Below, piece after piece: positions 34,332 through 45,901 of a DNA stretch of 64,000 nt (position 1 is the stretch's first letter; each line of letters opens with the position of its first letter). This DNA is from Aspidiotus rigidus (lineage: Eukaryota > Arthropoda > Insecta > Hemiptera > Diaspididae). The stretch spans positions 19,318,501 through 19,382,500 of the forward strand of contig JAVHKY010000025.1 in NCBI GenBank assembly GCA_035079385.1, in the 5' to 3' direction. Both the position numbers and the translations under genes were made by a program. The notes below the pieces were generated by a model. The model worked only from the letters and a program-made list of their open reading frames with translations. It ran no database searches and was not told the DNA's origin.

Positions 34332-36529
34332 ATGGCGTCATTGTTCAGAAATGTTTGCAAAATAGCTAAATTGTCCTCCAAATCGACCTACTGCATTAAC
34401 GGCAACTCTTCTCACGTTGGATTCAAACTTTCGAGGTAACTTGATAAAAAGTTTTTGGCTAAGGAAATAACCAGTTATTAAACGTGCGTTTATCGTTTCA
34501 GGGTTCAAGCAAGATGTGCGAGCACAGAACCCTCGGCAAACACTGGTCAGAAAGTAGACAAGAAAAAAGACGACGATGACGAAGAATACGTCGAAACCAC
34601 TTATGACTGGAGTGTTGAAAAATTTCCTCATAGATGGTATCCGGATTTAAGATGGAGCAAAGAACAGAGCGGTTCGTTCTACTGCTACGACGATTTTGAT
34701 TATCGTTTCATAGAGAGAGGTTGGCACGAGGATTTAAGTCAAGAAACTCAGATAGGTCCTCCCGAAAAATTCGGTAAAAATATATGGATTAACTTTGGAC
34801 CCGCGCATCCTGCCGCTCATGGTGTACTTCGTTTGATTGTCGAAATGGAAGGGGAGGTGAGTTGTCTGCACATCATCTGCGAAAAACGTATCCGCTATAT
34901 TCAATTTAATAACTTCTGAAAATTCTATCTTGAAGACTATTTTGACCGCCGATGCTCATATCGGACTGCTTCATCGTGGAACTGAAAAATTGATCGAATA
35001 TAAAACCTACACCCAAGCTCTACCGTATATGGACCGTTTAGATTACGTCTCTATGATGGTGAACGAGCAATGTTACTCTTTAGCTGTTGAAAAATTACTG
35101 AATATTGAAGTACCGAAACGAGCGAAGTACATTAGAGGTAAGACGAGAATAGTTTTCTGGTACTTCTCGAAATACGAGAGAGTAACGACTTTTGTATGAT
35201 CCTTTCAGTATTATTTGCGGAAATCACGCGAATTCTGAATCATTGCATGGGTGTAGGAACTATGATTCTCGATTTAGGTGGACTTAGTCCATTTTTTTGG
35301 CTTTTTGAAGAGCGTGAGAAAATGATGGAGTTTTACGAACGTGTTTCGGGCGCCCGTATGCACGCTGCCTACGTTCGACCGGGAGGAGTATCACAAGTAA
35401 GAATCGTTCATCATAGCTTAGATTGTTCTCGCATGGTATACTAACTCGAATGTATTTCATTGTTAGGATATTCCTATCGGACTGCTGGACGATATTTACC
35501 ATTTTATTCAATATTTTCCAAGAAGGTTGGATGAGGTCGAAGATATCATTACGAACAGTAGAGTATTTATCGATAGAACTTATGAAATCGGTATCATGTC
35601 CGCTGAGCAGGCCTTGAATATGGGCTGCAGGTGAGTGAACATAATATTTTCAATTTTTTAGCAGGGAAGTGATCATTCATAATTAGGTTTGTGTTCCCGC
35701 AGTGGAGTGATGCTACGAGGTTCAGGTATTAAATGGGATTTGAGAAAAGCTCAGCCGTACGATGACTATCAAGATTTCGATTTTGATATACCAATTGGAA
35801 AGAATGGTGACTGTTATGACAGGTTTGTAGAAATTTAAAGGCGTCATTATCGATGTGAACGAGGATTTAGTTCTCATTATTATTGTGTGCTCTTCAGGTA
35901 TATGTGTCGTATGGCTGAAATGAGGGAGTCGTGTAAAATTATTGAACAAGTGCTAAATAAATTACCGCCAGGTGAAATAAAAACCGACGACCATAAAGTA
36001 ATGCCACCCTCGAGGGGAGAAATGAAAGTAATACCCTTTTGCGTTTCAATTTTTGAAGTGAATATTCTTAAAAGTACTTAGTTTAATCATTGATTTTCGA
36101 ATGCAGGAATCGATGGAAGCTTTAATTCATCATTTCAAATTATTCACACAAGGTTATCAAGTGCCTCCTGGTGCTACCTATACTGCCGTCGAAGCGCCGA
36201 AAGGTACGTTGAATAAAGTTATACTTTTTAAGAAATAAGCAAGTTCAATAAAATTTACGTATTGAACATTGTAGGTGAATTCGGACTATACATGGTGTCA
36301 GATGGCAGTAGTAAGCCGTATCGCTGTAAAATAAGAGCACCCGGTTTCGCGCACTTGTCCTGTCTCGAACAGATGTCGAAAATGAATTTCTTAGCCGATA
36401 TGGTCGCGTGTATCGGTTAGTTATATTCTACTCAATCGAGTCGAATGGTTTGTATACTTTCTGATTGTGATTTATTTCTGTTTCGCCGCAGGTACGCTGG
36501 ATATTGTGTTCGGTGAAGTCGATCGTTAG
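34332..36529 (+). CDS. NDUFS2: NADH:ubiquinone oxidoreductase 49-kDa subunit, mitochondrial complex I
   Basis: Coding exons: 34332-34435, 34502-34856, 34936-35137, 35209-35396, 35467-35630, 35703-35822, 35898-36027, 36107-36203, 36275-36415 and 36492-36529. All are GT-AG and in frame, giving 512 aa. Hallmarks are [70 protein letters not shown] and the conserved C-terminus DIVFGEVDR. It forms part of the peripheral arm of complex I at the quinone site, in the mitochondrial matrix. The N-terminus [18 protein letters not shown] is basic and Ser-rich, consistent with import. The protein is somewhat longer than the usual ~465 aa because of an N-terminal stretch with a KKKDDDDEE run. ATTAAA at 36602 may serve polyadenylation. 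It is convergent with the tubulin gene. Confidence 0.97.
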
Positions 36530-36935
36530 TCATTTCGATTCCAAGCGAGCAATGTGTATGAATTGGATATTTTCTAAGGAATTTTGTATGAGAGGATGCG
36601 TATTAAAGTTTATTATTATCCAAGAATCGTTTCTGTTTCCCTAACAGGCGTTCAACGTTCTCATTAGTTGATTCGACCATTGAGAGTCGGACCCCCAGTT
36701 TAATCCGTAAAAAATTTTAAAATCACTCCAATCCAGCTCTCGTTCATTCCCATCTCAATTACAAAATTTTGGTGCTCTGTTTACTCTCGAGGGATTGTTC
36801 CGTAATTTCTACCTCAAATCGTATTCACATCCTTTTAAGCCAGAACTCTCACTTCTCCTTTCAATAAAATAAAAACATTTGTACATAAATGTTCATTTTC
36901 TCGGTTATAAGGGGATTGAAATAAAAGTCAAAATT

Positions 36936-38727
36936 TTAATCTTCGTGTGCGAATGCGTCTTCATGTCCTGGGGCGTCACCTTCTGCTAGTGTCACCGTGG
37001 ATTCATCGTGATTCGATTCGTCCGGTACTTCCTCAGTAGTGCCTGCTGATGAGTTAGAGGTGAACGTTGTTGATGCGGAGCCTTCCTCGTGAGAATCGTG
37101 TAGATGCTCCGACTCGCGACCACATTCTTCGTAATCTTTCTCCAGAGAGGCTAAATCTTCACGCGCGTCTATAAATTCTTGTTCATCCATACCTTCACTG
37201 AGGAACCAGTGCGCGAACGCTCTCTTCGAGTACATTAAATCAAATTTGTAATTAATCCGCGACCATACCTAAAACATCAGGGATTATTGTACCAGTGTGA
37301 TAATAAGAATATTTCTATTCTAACAAAATGCACATACTTCGGCGATCGAAGTTGAATTTGTAATGGCGCATAGCGAGATATCGCCTACAGCTATACCACT
37401 TCCAGGTACGGAAGCCGAGGGTTGGTAAGTGACGCCGACCTTGAATCCAGTCGGACACCAATCGACAAAGTTCAGTTTCGAGTTTCGTATCAAATGTATG
37501 GACGTATTCACGTCATTAATAGGAACTAGGCCACGATAGAGCATGCAACAAGCCATATATTTACCACGCGTTGGATCGCATTTCAGCATTTGATTGTGTC
37601 TTCGGAACACCATTTCCGTGAGCACCGAAACAGAATCTTTTTTATGTGCTGCACGCGTCCAAGAGTTGAAAGGAGCGTATGCGACCAGCGGGTAATGGAT
37701 CCTCGGGTAGGGTACTAGGTTGGTTTGGAACTCGGAAAATTCCACATTTATTGGGCCGTCGAAACGCATCGGCGCTGTGAGAGACGATGTAACCTGGCTG
37801 AAGATACGGTTCAGGTGGACGTAGGTGGGTTTCTCCATATCCAAATGTCGGTGACAGATATCGTACAGCGCTTCGTTGTCCATGAGAAAGGCGCAGTCTG
37901 TCGTCTCCATGGTGTTATGGCACATGAGTACCGCGTTGTAAGGTTCGACAACTCCAGTTGAAAGCTGGAAAACGATGGTTAAAGGGGAAATTGAATTCAG
38001 AGTATTAGGCGGTTAAAAATGGCTGCAATTTTACTTACTCGAGGACAAGGATAGATGATAAATTCTAGTTTATTCTTTTTCGGGTACTCTTCCGCAAGTT
38101 TGTGCAATATTAGACTTGTAAAACCAGATCCTGTCCCACCCCCCATCGAGTGGAATATGAAAAATCCGCCGACATTTTGACATAAGTTTGCTTCCTTGCG
38201 TATTTGGTCGACTACTTCCGTTTCCATTTCTTTACCCACCGTGTAGTAGCCACGTCCGTAGATATTGGCCGCGTCTTCTTTGCCATTTATCATCGATTCG
38301 GGTCTAAAAAGTTCGCCATATTGGTTTCGACGTAGCTCTTCTGCGTAGAAAAATAAAACTTGTGACTTTTAGATCGAGTGAAAGAAGAATAGCTCGTCGC
38401 TATTTACCTATAACTGTTGGTTCGAAGTCGACGAGGATGGCCCTCGGCACATATTTGTAAGTTCTCGCTTCGTTGTAGAATGTCGTGAATGAATCTGCTA
38501 ACGGTGTCACTGGTAGAATTGTCTCGATATAGCCGTTAGGCAAAATACCGTGTTCAACACCGAACAGTTCCCAACAAGCGTTGCCCAATTGTACTCCGCA
38601 CTGACCGATATGGATCGATATGACTTCTCGCTGTTTAATGAAATTCAGAAATGAATTCGTATGAAGTAAGAGTGAATGCGAATCGCAACTCGTTAGGTTA
38701 GGAGACGGACTTATAATAGCTTACCAT
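36936..38727 (-). CDS. Divergent alpha-tubulin with extended acidic tail
   Basis: Coding exons on the minus strand: 38725-38727 (Met only), 38408-38630, 38039-38340, 37338-37964 and 36936-37268. GT-AG junctions and phases agree, giving 495 aa. Family signatures are [20 protein letters not shown], the GTP-binding [43 protein letters not shown] and [12 protein letters not shown]. The canonical alpha catalytic Glu in the EFQTNL segment is kept. Oddities: the N-terminal MREC motif reads MREV; the loop with the acetylatable Lys40 is replaced ([10 protein letters not shown], no Lys); many conserved residues differ; and the C-terminus is about 45 aa longer than usual, rich in Glu/Asp/Ser/Thr, and ends HED rather than a Tyr. 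It is probably a tissue-specific (germline or sperm type) alpha-tubulin, by analogy with fly divergent isotypes. Confidence 0.92.
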
Positions 38728-40029
38728 GCCCTGGAATGGTCTAGTTTAAAACGAGTTTTCTGGATTCGATATACGCAAACTCCTGTTTGTAACTTCAAGA
38801 ACAAAAGGAATTAAAAAATAAGGGTAATTAAATTAAAAAATATACTAAAAATTTAGAGTAAAAAAAAAGGGGGTCCACCGAGAAAATGATGTATATAATA
38901 ACTAAAAAAAAGATGAACTTTAAGATTACTTATTCTTGTTCCGGTGAATGCTTAATTAATGGCCGAGTATTTCTTTCACCTCTTCATTTTCAATAAGCCT
39001 AACAATATACATTTTTATTCAATTCAGGCAATTTGAGTTCCAGGATTTCACTTTCTTTTTTATAAGTGTAATGTTGAAATACTGTTTGGATAACGATATT
39101 GAGAACTAAACACTACAAAGATATGTGTATGAATATATGAATATCACGTTGCAAAAGATATCTTATCCTATGAACCAAACAATTCTTCCAATTTCTTACG
39201 AGAATCTTATTTGCAAAGGGATCTTTCTTTATAGGTACAATAGTAATTAATTTATTTTCGAGACTTATCTCGTCAAACAATACCGGGGCAAATAGCAGAT
39301 TAATATTTTGAATTGAAGAGAAAATTGTTTGATGAATAAAATCAAGATCGGCCCTCGATCTTTGGTGCAGCAACTTGCCTTATACCTATCTTTTAAATAA
39401 ATTTATATCAAGATATGATAAAAGTTCATCACGATTTGACGATTGAAGTCCTCTCATAATGTGTGACCCGCTTTGAGAGAAGGGTACTTAGCATCAACCT
39501 AACCTAACCATGCTAAGTATTTTTCTCTCACACCGGGTCACATACTTATAGGTAAGATGAAAATTTTTTCTCTATTGATAGTTGATCTAAATGTAAAGGA
39601 TCACTACGTATTTCTCTAACAAAGACATAGGTAGTGTAAATAAGGTAATCTCTATCAGTAAATATTCATTATTCAATTCAATAATTCTTGTTCTGCTTTC
39701 TCAAGTTTCTATTTTCTTGCTTTTGATGAAGAGGAATATTAAAGATCCTGTTCACCATTGGTCAATGGTGATCTTGATGTCATAAAAAAAAATGATGAGT
39801 CAATTTTGCTGCAAGCTTTGAGCTCCAGACTTTGACCTTTATTTCCTTATCAATATCGAAAGGATGATGCCATTATTCCGCGCCAATATTGAAATGTCTG
39901 TCATAAAATCGCTAGTTTCTATGAAAATTCTAAACGAATGGCAAATTATCAGCGAGAATCGAAAAAAAATTCGCTGATTTCCTGAGGATACTCGACGAAT
40001 GAATAAGACTCGTCGTGCTTCTTTAAATC
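38728..40029. other. Shared upstream region of tubulin (-) and RAD18 (+)
   Basis: This is a divergent intergenic spacer of 1.3 kb, AT-rich. No ORF is supported (39113-39373 has no motif). It contains the small inverted repeat at 39462-39542. The tubulin 5' UTR must begin just right of 38727. Confidence 0.45.
39462..39542. repeat. Small inverted-repeat element around CCTAACCTAACC
   Basis: The arms tgtgacccgctttgagagaa and (complement of the right arm) tgtgacccggtgtgagagaa both run on to tacttagcat. The short centre is caacctaacctaacc. The arms are about 32 bp with a few mismatches. Confidence 0.7.
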
Positions 40030-42531
40030 ATGAATGAAAGTACTTTAGACGGGCCAATCTCAAATTTCGAAGAAATTCAATCGACCGATACCGAAGACGT
40101 GACAAAGTTAAAAGTAAAGTAAACTCATATAATTCTCTCTTGTATCTCTTAGTTCAAATCATTAGCGATTTTTATTCCACTGTATGAATTGGATTACAGG
40201 ATCTAGATAACTTTCTGAAATGCGCTATTTGTTACGAATACTTCAACACTTGTGTTATTACCGAATGCTCGCATAATTGTAAGTGACTCGTACTTTCGAA
40301 GGACGGACAGACTTTCTAGATTGGTTAACGTCGTTGTTTATGTTTTCAGTTTGTTCTCTGTGCATTCGGAAGTACATTCAATTCAAAACAGAATGCCCAG
40401 TCTGTTTTACCGAATTGTATGATTCTCAATTACGAGCCAATCGAATCGTCGATACTTTCGTTTCTATTCTGCCGCAATTGAAGGATCGTCTCATTCGTCG
40501 TATTCGAACTTTGAAAACGCTGAAACCAAATACTCTTTACGTTTCACCTTCAAAACCTGGTGATCGTACTCCCGTTACCGCAACAAAGCCGAATAAACGT
40601 CGAATTTTAGCCCCGAAAGATGATGAGAGCGGCGAGGAAAGAGAAACAGCCGCTGTATTTCTCGATCAAGGTGATTTATAACGACTTTGATACCACTCGG
40701 CGTTTGCTTTCGTATTAATATTCTTACGTTTTTCGCATAGCATGTAACACTCCGAATTCAAGTCGTAACACTCCCAGCACTTCATTCCAAAACAAAGTTG
40801 TCATTCCGCCAATATTTCAAAGTCCGGTCAAAAAGGGTTCTTCAACAACGCCGAAAAGTTCTTCAAATACGCTAGTCACCGTTCAGTGTCCTATTTGTTC
40901 CATCGAGATACCTGAACGAAATATAAACGTACATTTGGATGTTTGTTTGGAGCGCCAACAAAAAGCTCCAGAAAAGTAAGAATTTTGTCTGGTATTTTAT
41001 CGTTGTTCATCTCGCCTCAGTTCATCTAAACAGGAATTTAATATTTTAAAATGGCAGGAAAAATGCGAATAAGGCGAATAAAAGGACCCATTTACCAAAG
41101 CTAGTTCTCACGTTGATGTCAACTTCACAGGCGAGAGCGAAAGCTAGGGAATACGGCTTGAATGCTCAAGGTGATATCGATACGTTGAAAAATAGAATTC
41201 AGAAGTAAAATGTTGCAATATTTTTCTTTCAAATTGATTTAAAATATAATCGATTCGTTGATGACTGAAAATTCTGTTTAGATATACAAGCTTGTATAAT
41301 GCCGAATGTGATAAAATCAATCCACGACCCGTATCTGAAATAATTCGACAACTCGAAAAAGAAGAGAAAGTCCTCAGTCAAAAGTTACCGGTGGGTGAAT
41401 ATTTTCTTCCGTTTTCAAATTGAACATTTCTTTTTGAAATTTACCTATTTTTATTTATTTATTTATTTATTATTTTTTTTTAGAAAAGTCTTTTCTCCAC
41501 TTCTGATAGTAACATCCCTAAAGAGGAGCTAAACGTACAATATCGTAAGTATTGTAGTAATTCACTTAACTTTTGTTGAAATTTCTAGTTTCTTACACTA
41601 GGAGTATTCATTTATTTGTTGCAGTGAAAGAAAACAAAAATTATTTTGATCAACTCATCAAAAACGTTCGTCATCGGAAGAGTGAGAAGATAAAATCAGA
41701 CTCTGAAGACACACCCATTACCGACGTCAAACCTTTGGATTCATCATCTACGGACTTTGATCACGCTGGACCATCAACCTCAAAAACTTTTTTGAATACG
41801 TACTCTCGTAGTGATGTTGCCAATGGAATAGATATCGAAGAAATGGTTGTAAAAGAAGAACCTGTCGACCACAAACCTGATTCTGAAAAGAATGACGACG
41901 ATGACAGTGATGATGACAAAAGTACAAATAGTGAGGAACTATTTCCGGTTCCGAGAAAACGTTTCAAACGAATTGAACGAATAAATTTTGAGGAAAGCGA
42001 AAGCAGCGATGAATTACGGAAGAACGATGTTGCATTCGTCGATGTTAAAGTGAATAACGACTCCGATGATCCTGTATTTGATGGTGAGTTAGCTCACTAT
42101 CTTTTCTCCTGGAAAGTGTAGATGAATTTTGTTATTATGTTGAAAAATATCGACGAAAAATTGTTGGCGGTCTTGAATCTGATGATTAGTCCTGGCTAGT
42201 AAATATAATACATTGACGTCCGATTTCAGCTTTGACCGATGAAGATTTCGATTTCGATATTCCAAGTAAAGTGAAAAGCCGTGATGGCAGTGATGAGAAG
42301 AACGATATGCTAGGCCTACTGAGTCAATCTCCAATTCTACAGAGGCGTCCGAGACGAAAACGGAAAGATGACGACGAAGAATCTTTTGCAGTTCGAAAGA
42401 GTTTACGTAAGAAAAAAAAAGTAAGTCATTTCCTCCCCTGTATTTACATGTGTACGAGCGATATTCCTTCGTGAGGTCCACTTGTTCGCTGTTATGATTA
42501 TTGCGAGCAGAGAACCTACAAGGAAAAATGA
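40030..42531 (+). CDS. RAD18: E3 ubiquitin-protein ligase RAD18
   Basis: Coding exons: 40030-40113, 40200-40278, 40350-40670, 40741-40975, 41058-41204, 41282-41390, 41484-41544, 41625-42083, 42230-42420 and 42511-42531. Introns are GT-AG, and the phases sum to 568 aa. Domain order is diagnostic. A C3HC4 RING spans residues 36-73 (CAIC...CSHNFCSLC...CPVC). A UBZ4 finger spans about 211-230 (CPIC...H-L-D-V-C). A SAP-like DNA-binding helix pair at about 262-290 (ARAKAREYGLNAQGDIDTLK) is followed by an acidic/basic low-complexity tail. RAD18 with RAD6 monoubiquitinates PCNA at stalled forks in the nucleus. The start ATG precedes an acidic N-terminus, and the last exon encodes only RTYKEK. The RAD6-binding segment should follow the SAP but is not obvious to me. 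Confidence 0.95.
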
Positions 42532-43020
42532 AGATAGAAAAAAAGTAATCATGCTCCACGGAGGATTAAGTAATCGCTCACACTCTGTAGTGGATATTCT
42601 TACATGAGAAATTTTCGAAACGTTCTGTCTTAAATAAGACTGAATCCTCAAAGGTACGAGCCATTATGTAATTGAGGGTTGGATGGCACATAGGCGCGTA
42701 ACAAAAACAAAGATAGTCTCGAAATCCCTATATATTGAAACTCATAAAATACACGAAAAGAAAATATTATTAAAAAATTATTATTATAATCCAAAAACTG
42801 AAACACTAAAAAAAATAACGAGAAATTTTGGTCAAAGAACGGTCGAGATAAAAAACAAAATAATGGATTCAAAATGTTTAGAAAGAAAAAGTTATAAAAA
42901 AGTTAAAATGAAAGGCTTCAATTGAAAAATATATTGGAGTCACGGTTAAAAATTTAAAACAATCAAACAAATTACTATCAAAAAAAAAAGGGGGGAAGAG
43001 GAGGATGTCGAGACTAATTA
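42532..43020. other. AT-rich spacer between RAD18 and PLE2
   Basis: The A-rich frame at 42683-42925 (80 aa, Lys/Asn/Tyr-rich) has no recognisable motif and probably reflects base composition. RAD18 3' UTR and PLE2 3' sequence presumably lie here. Confidence 0.4.
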
Positions 43021-43030
43021 TCATTCACGA

Positions 43031-43066
43031 CCGGTTTCGGCCGTAGCGGGACGACCATCATCTGGT
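43031..43066 (-). ncRNA. Hammerhead-ribozyme-like motif downstream of PLE2 ORF (degenerate)
   Basis: On the minus strand it reads CCAGATGA, then a six-pair stem GGTCGT / ACGGCC with loop CCCGCT, then GAAAC and CGGTCGTG. It fits the hammerhead core CUGANGA - stem II - GAAA with one substitution (U4 to A). It lies at about the same place relative to the ORF as the PLE1 right-terminal motif. Confidence 0.4.
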
Positions 43067-43142
43067 GAGAATAAGTATACAACTAAAAAAATATAGATTA
43101 GCCAACTTCAATCAACACGACGCCTCGAACAACGTCCAAGCT

Positions 43143-44682
43143 TTAACATGCAGCGGCTGATGCGTCATGGTTAAGGATGAATCGTATGATGGGCGTGAGA
43201 AAAATAGCGTCAATATCGTTGAGCACCTTACTACTACCATGATCTTGAATAGCTGATATTGTTTCGCTTTCCTCGACTCGGTTCATCAAATTGCCTTTTG
43301 AGCATCGGTATATAATTTTCCCTGATACCTTGTTGAAATCATGCTCCTTTTCAAGACAATGTTTGGCCAAGGCGGAATCCAAAGGCTTGTTTGTATTGAA
43401 AGCCGTCCGGTGCTCGCTCAGTCGTTTATTAAAGGCCCGCCCCGTCTGTCCAATATACAGCGCGTCGCAATCGCCACAGTCAAGTCTGTATATTCCCGAT
43501 TTTTGTTCGGCCGGGATCACATCTTTGAGGTGGATAAGTTGTCTGAGGGTAGTGAGTGGATAGAAGCCTGTTTTGTAACCATATTTCTTGAGTTCTCGGG
43601 CCAATTGATTAGATGCTTTCCCCAGATAGGGGAGGCGAATCCAGCGTTGCCTGGGGGAGGGTTCAGGAGGGGGAGCTTCAACGTTACACTCGGCCAAAAG
43701 AAGACGTAGCTTCTTACGCCTGATCATTGACTGAATGTTGAGGTTCAGTCCATTCCTTGTCGCCATACTTTTGATGAGGTGTGTTTCGGTTTTTCGAGAC
43801 TCCTCAGACAAAGGGAGGTGTAGAAGCCGGTGGATGGCAGCATTTATTTGAGCTAATTTGTGAGTACGCGGATGCAGTGAGTCATTGGAGATTGAGACAC
43901 CAGTGAACGTCTCTTTTCTATAGACGGAAAATTCAACAGTTAGACTAGAATGCACTGGTGTGAGGTGTAGAGTGAGGTCGAGGAAGTTGACAGTTTTGAT
44001 ACCCATTTCTAAGGTGAACCTCATAGAAGGATGGAAACCGTTCATCGAAGTCAGGAACTGTTGTAATGCTTCATCAGGACCGTTCCTCACACACAGAATA
44101 TCGTCAACGTAACGCTTATAATAAAGAACATGTTCCGCGCCTGTATCGTTAGTTAGAATATTATTTTCGAGATTATCCATGAAAACATCTGCGACTAAAG
44201 CTGATAATGATCCTCCCATGGGGAGCCCATCTGGAAACCTGTAGGTTTTGCCCTGGAAAAAACATTATGTTGTCTTTTAAGCATAGCGTGATAAGACCTT
44301 GGAATTCGAGGACGATGTCCGGATGGAGGTTCTGGTTGCGGAGGTGTTCGAGCATAATGTTGATCGTGTGTAGTACAGGGACGCGCGTATACATACTAAC
44401 AGCGTCAAAGGAAATGAGGCGAGAACTCAGTGGAAAAGTTTTTTGTTTTAGATCCGCAGCTAGCTCGATTGAATTTTCGACCGTATGATGTGGCGTGAAA
44501 TCAGCGAAGATACGACACCATTTAGCTAAGTATTTAGACAAACCATAGGCCGGACCGGTGAAATAGGCTACCACTGGTCTGATTGGATGACCAACTTTAT
44601 GGAGTTTAATCTGACCGTAGAGTCGGGGGATGGCGACGACCATTTGCAAGAGATTCTTGCCTTGATCCCGAAAGACTAACAA
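43143..44682 (-). pseudogene. PLE2 reverse transcriptase / GIY-YIG endonuclease, one frame break
   Basis: 44173-44682 reads LYGQIKLHKVGHPIRPVVAY, LISFDAVSMYTRVPV and IMLEHLRNQN. After a frameshift near 44220 the frame continues over 43143-44219 (358 aa): MGGSLSALVADVFMDNLEN, the catalytic YVDDILCVRNG and NFLDLTLHLT. A complete GIY-YIG domain follows (SGIYRLDCGDCDALYIGQTG; then RLSEHRTAF), with downstream KHCLEKEHDFN. This is the RT-plus-endonuclease architecture of Penelope-like elements. It is better preserved than PLE1 and clearly a different family. The single frameshift and missing N-terminus make it inactive. Confidence 0.9.
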
Positions 44683-44989
44683 TGATGACTTTACCGCAGC
44701 ACGTATTTTTAGTTAAACCTGTAAGGCTTTGCCTTAAAATCGTTCCAAATAATAGTAAATAAAAACCGTTGAAAAAATTGGATGGGGAAATAAATGCACA
44801 CTAAATGAGAACATTGTAACACTGAAGTACGTGGAAAAAGCAGTAAGAAAATATATGCAACAATATTTAATGCAAGTATAACTCTAGAATAAAATTTTGC
44901 ACCCTAAATATTGCTAATAAATAATTAAAACAACAAATGAACATCAGATAATGCATAACACTAATTAAAAACATGGCACGGTAATTATT

Positions 44990-45260
44990 AAAAGCATAGA
45001 TCATAATAAAAAATTTTTCAGGAAGGAGAACCGCTCTGAATAAGTAGGGCTTTTTTCGCCTTCGATGGTCGGCCGCGTTTTCTTTTCTGCCCTAACGGAA
45101 TGACTTTTGCGTTTTCTGGTACTTCGACCAACTTTAAACGAATTTTCATTCCGAGTTCATGTTTGGATCCGTTATGTTTTGAAGAGCTCAAATCCCGAGA
45201 ATTAATTTTGATGGTCCATATCCCGTATTCCTGCTCCTTAAAATTATCGAACGTATTCCA
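44990..45260 (-). pseudogene. Possible coding fragment with AT-hook-like motif
   Basis: On the minus strand a frame reads FKWNTFDNFKEQEYGIWTIK, LGMKIRLKLVEVPENAKVIP and LGQKRKRGRPSKAKKALLIQ, then stops. KRGRP is an AT-hook core. The piece has no start and may derive from a transposon protein or a lost gene exon. I do not recognise the family. Confidence 0.4.
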
Positions 45261-45303
45261 TTTAAAGTGAAGGTGGACGAATTTTTCGCGTGCAAGGATA
45301 ACT

Positions 45304-45371
45304 AATTAAATGAAATAACGAGGCTTTTCCCGCACCACGGTGCGGGAAAAGCCTCGTTATTTCATTTAATT
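45304..45371. repeat. Perfect 33-bp palindrome with 2-nt centre
   Basis: Left arm 45304-45336 (aattaaatgaaataacgagg...cccgcacc) is exactly complementary to 45339-45371, with only AC between the arms. An RNA copy would form a perfect 33-bp hairpin. Confidence 0.98.
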
Positions 45372-45774
45372 TGTATTCCATTTATCTCTGGTAGTCAGAT
45401 ATATGCACATAACTGAGTATTGGTGATATCCGGCCTACCGCTGCAGGCTGCGTAATACTGAAGTGGTTCACTTATCGCTCCAAACCAAAATCAGAAATTT
45501 CCATGCAAAGACACAAGTGACTATGATTTTTTTCTCGGGAGGAAGATAATAGTTACTGTGCGTGTAGGGTAATAATTAGTGCGCATAATTTGTAATATAT
45601 TGTGCAGTATGTTAGTGTGTGTTCCACATTAAATATTGCTTCTTGGTCCTTTATAAATGTTCGGTTGCTAGTGCTCAAGGTTTCCTTATTCTGTTATCAG
45701 ATGATGTGACGTCATGATGATAGGCTTCATAAACTGAGTTTTACTATCATTCTACAAATATCTGACTTAATTGA

Positions 45775-45901
45775 TATACTCTGTTCACATTAAGGAAGGA
45801 TAGAAATATGACCTTGAGAACGGAACGCTCCGGGTAATTTTAATCTACCGTTCCGTTCTCAAGGTCATATTTCTATCCTTCCTTAATGTGAACAGAGTAT
45901 A
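45775..45901. repeat. Perfect 53-bp inverted repeat with 21-bp spacer
   Basis: Left arm 45775-45827 (tatactctgttcacattaag...gaacggaacg) matches the complement of 45849-45901 without mismatch. The spacer is 45828-45848. No ORF is present. Confidence 0.98.

Larger units (their letters stand above)
43022..44700 (-). mobile_element. Penelope-like element PLE2 (5'-truncated)
   Basis: On the minus strand an RT/GIY-YIG coding region (44682-43143) is followed by a ribozyme-like motif (43031-43066) and an A/T-rich tail. The 5' end stops near 44700 without the N-terminal RT region. No inverted or direct terminal copies are seen here, unlike PLE1. Confidence 0.8.

Noticed and set aside
35284..35511. 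Minus-strand 75-codon frame over NDUFS2
   Set aside because: It is antisense to NDUFS2 exon 4 and the following intron, whose + strand reading is strongly conserved.
42683..42925. 80-codon Lys/Asn/Tyr-rich frame after RAD18
   Set aside because: Composition follows the A-rich DNA; no homologous motif, no splice link to RAD18 and no start context.
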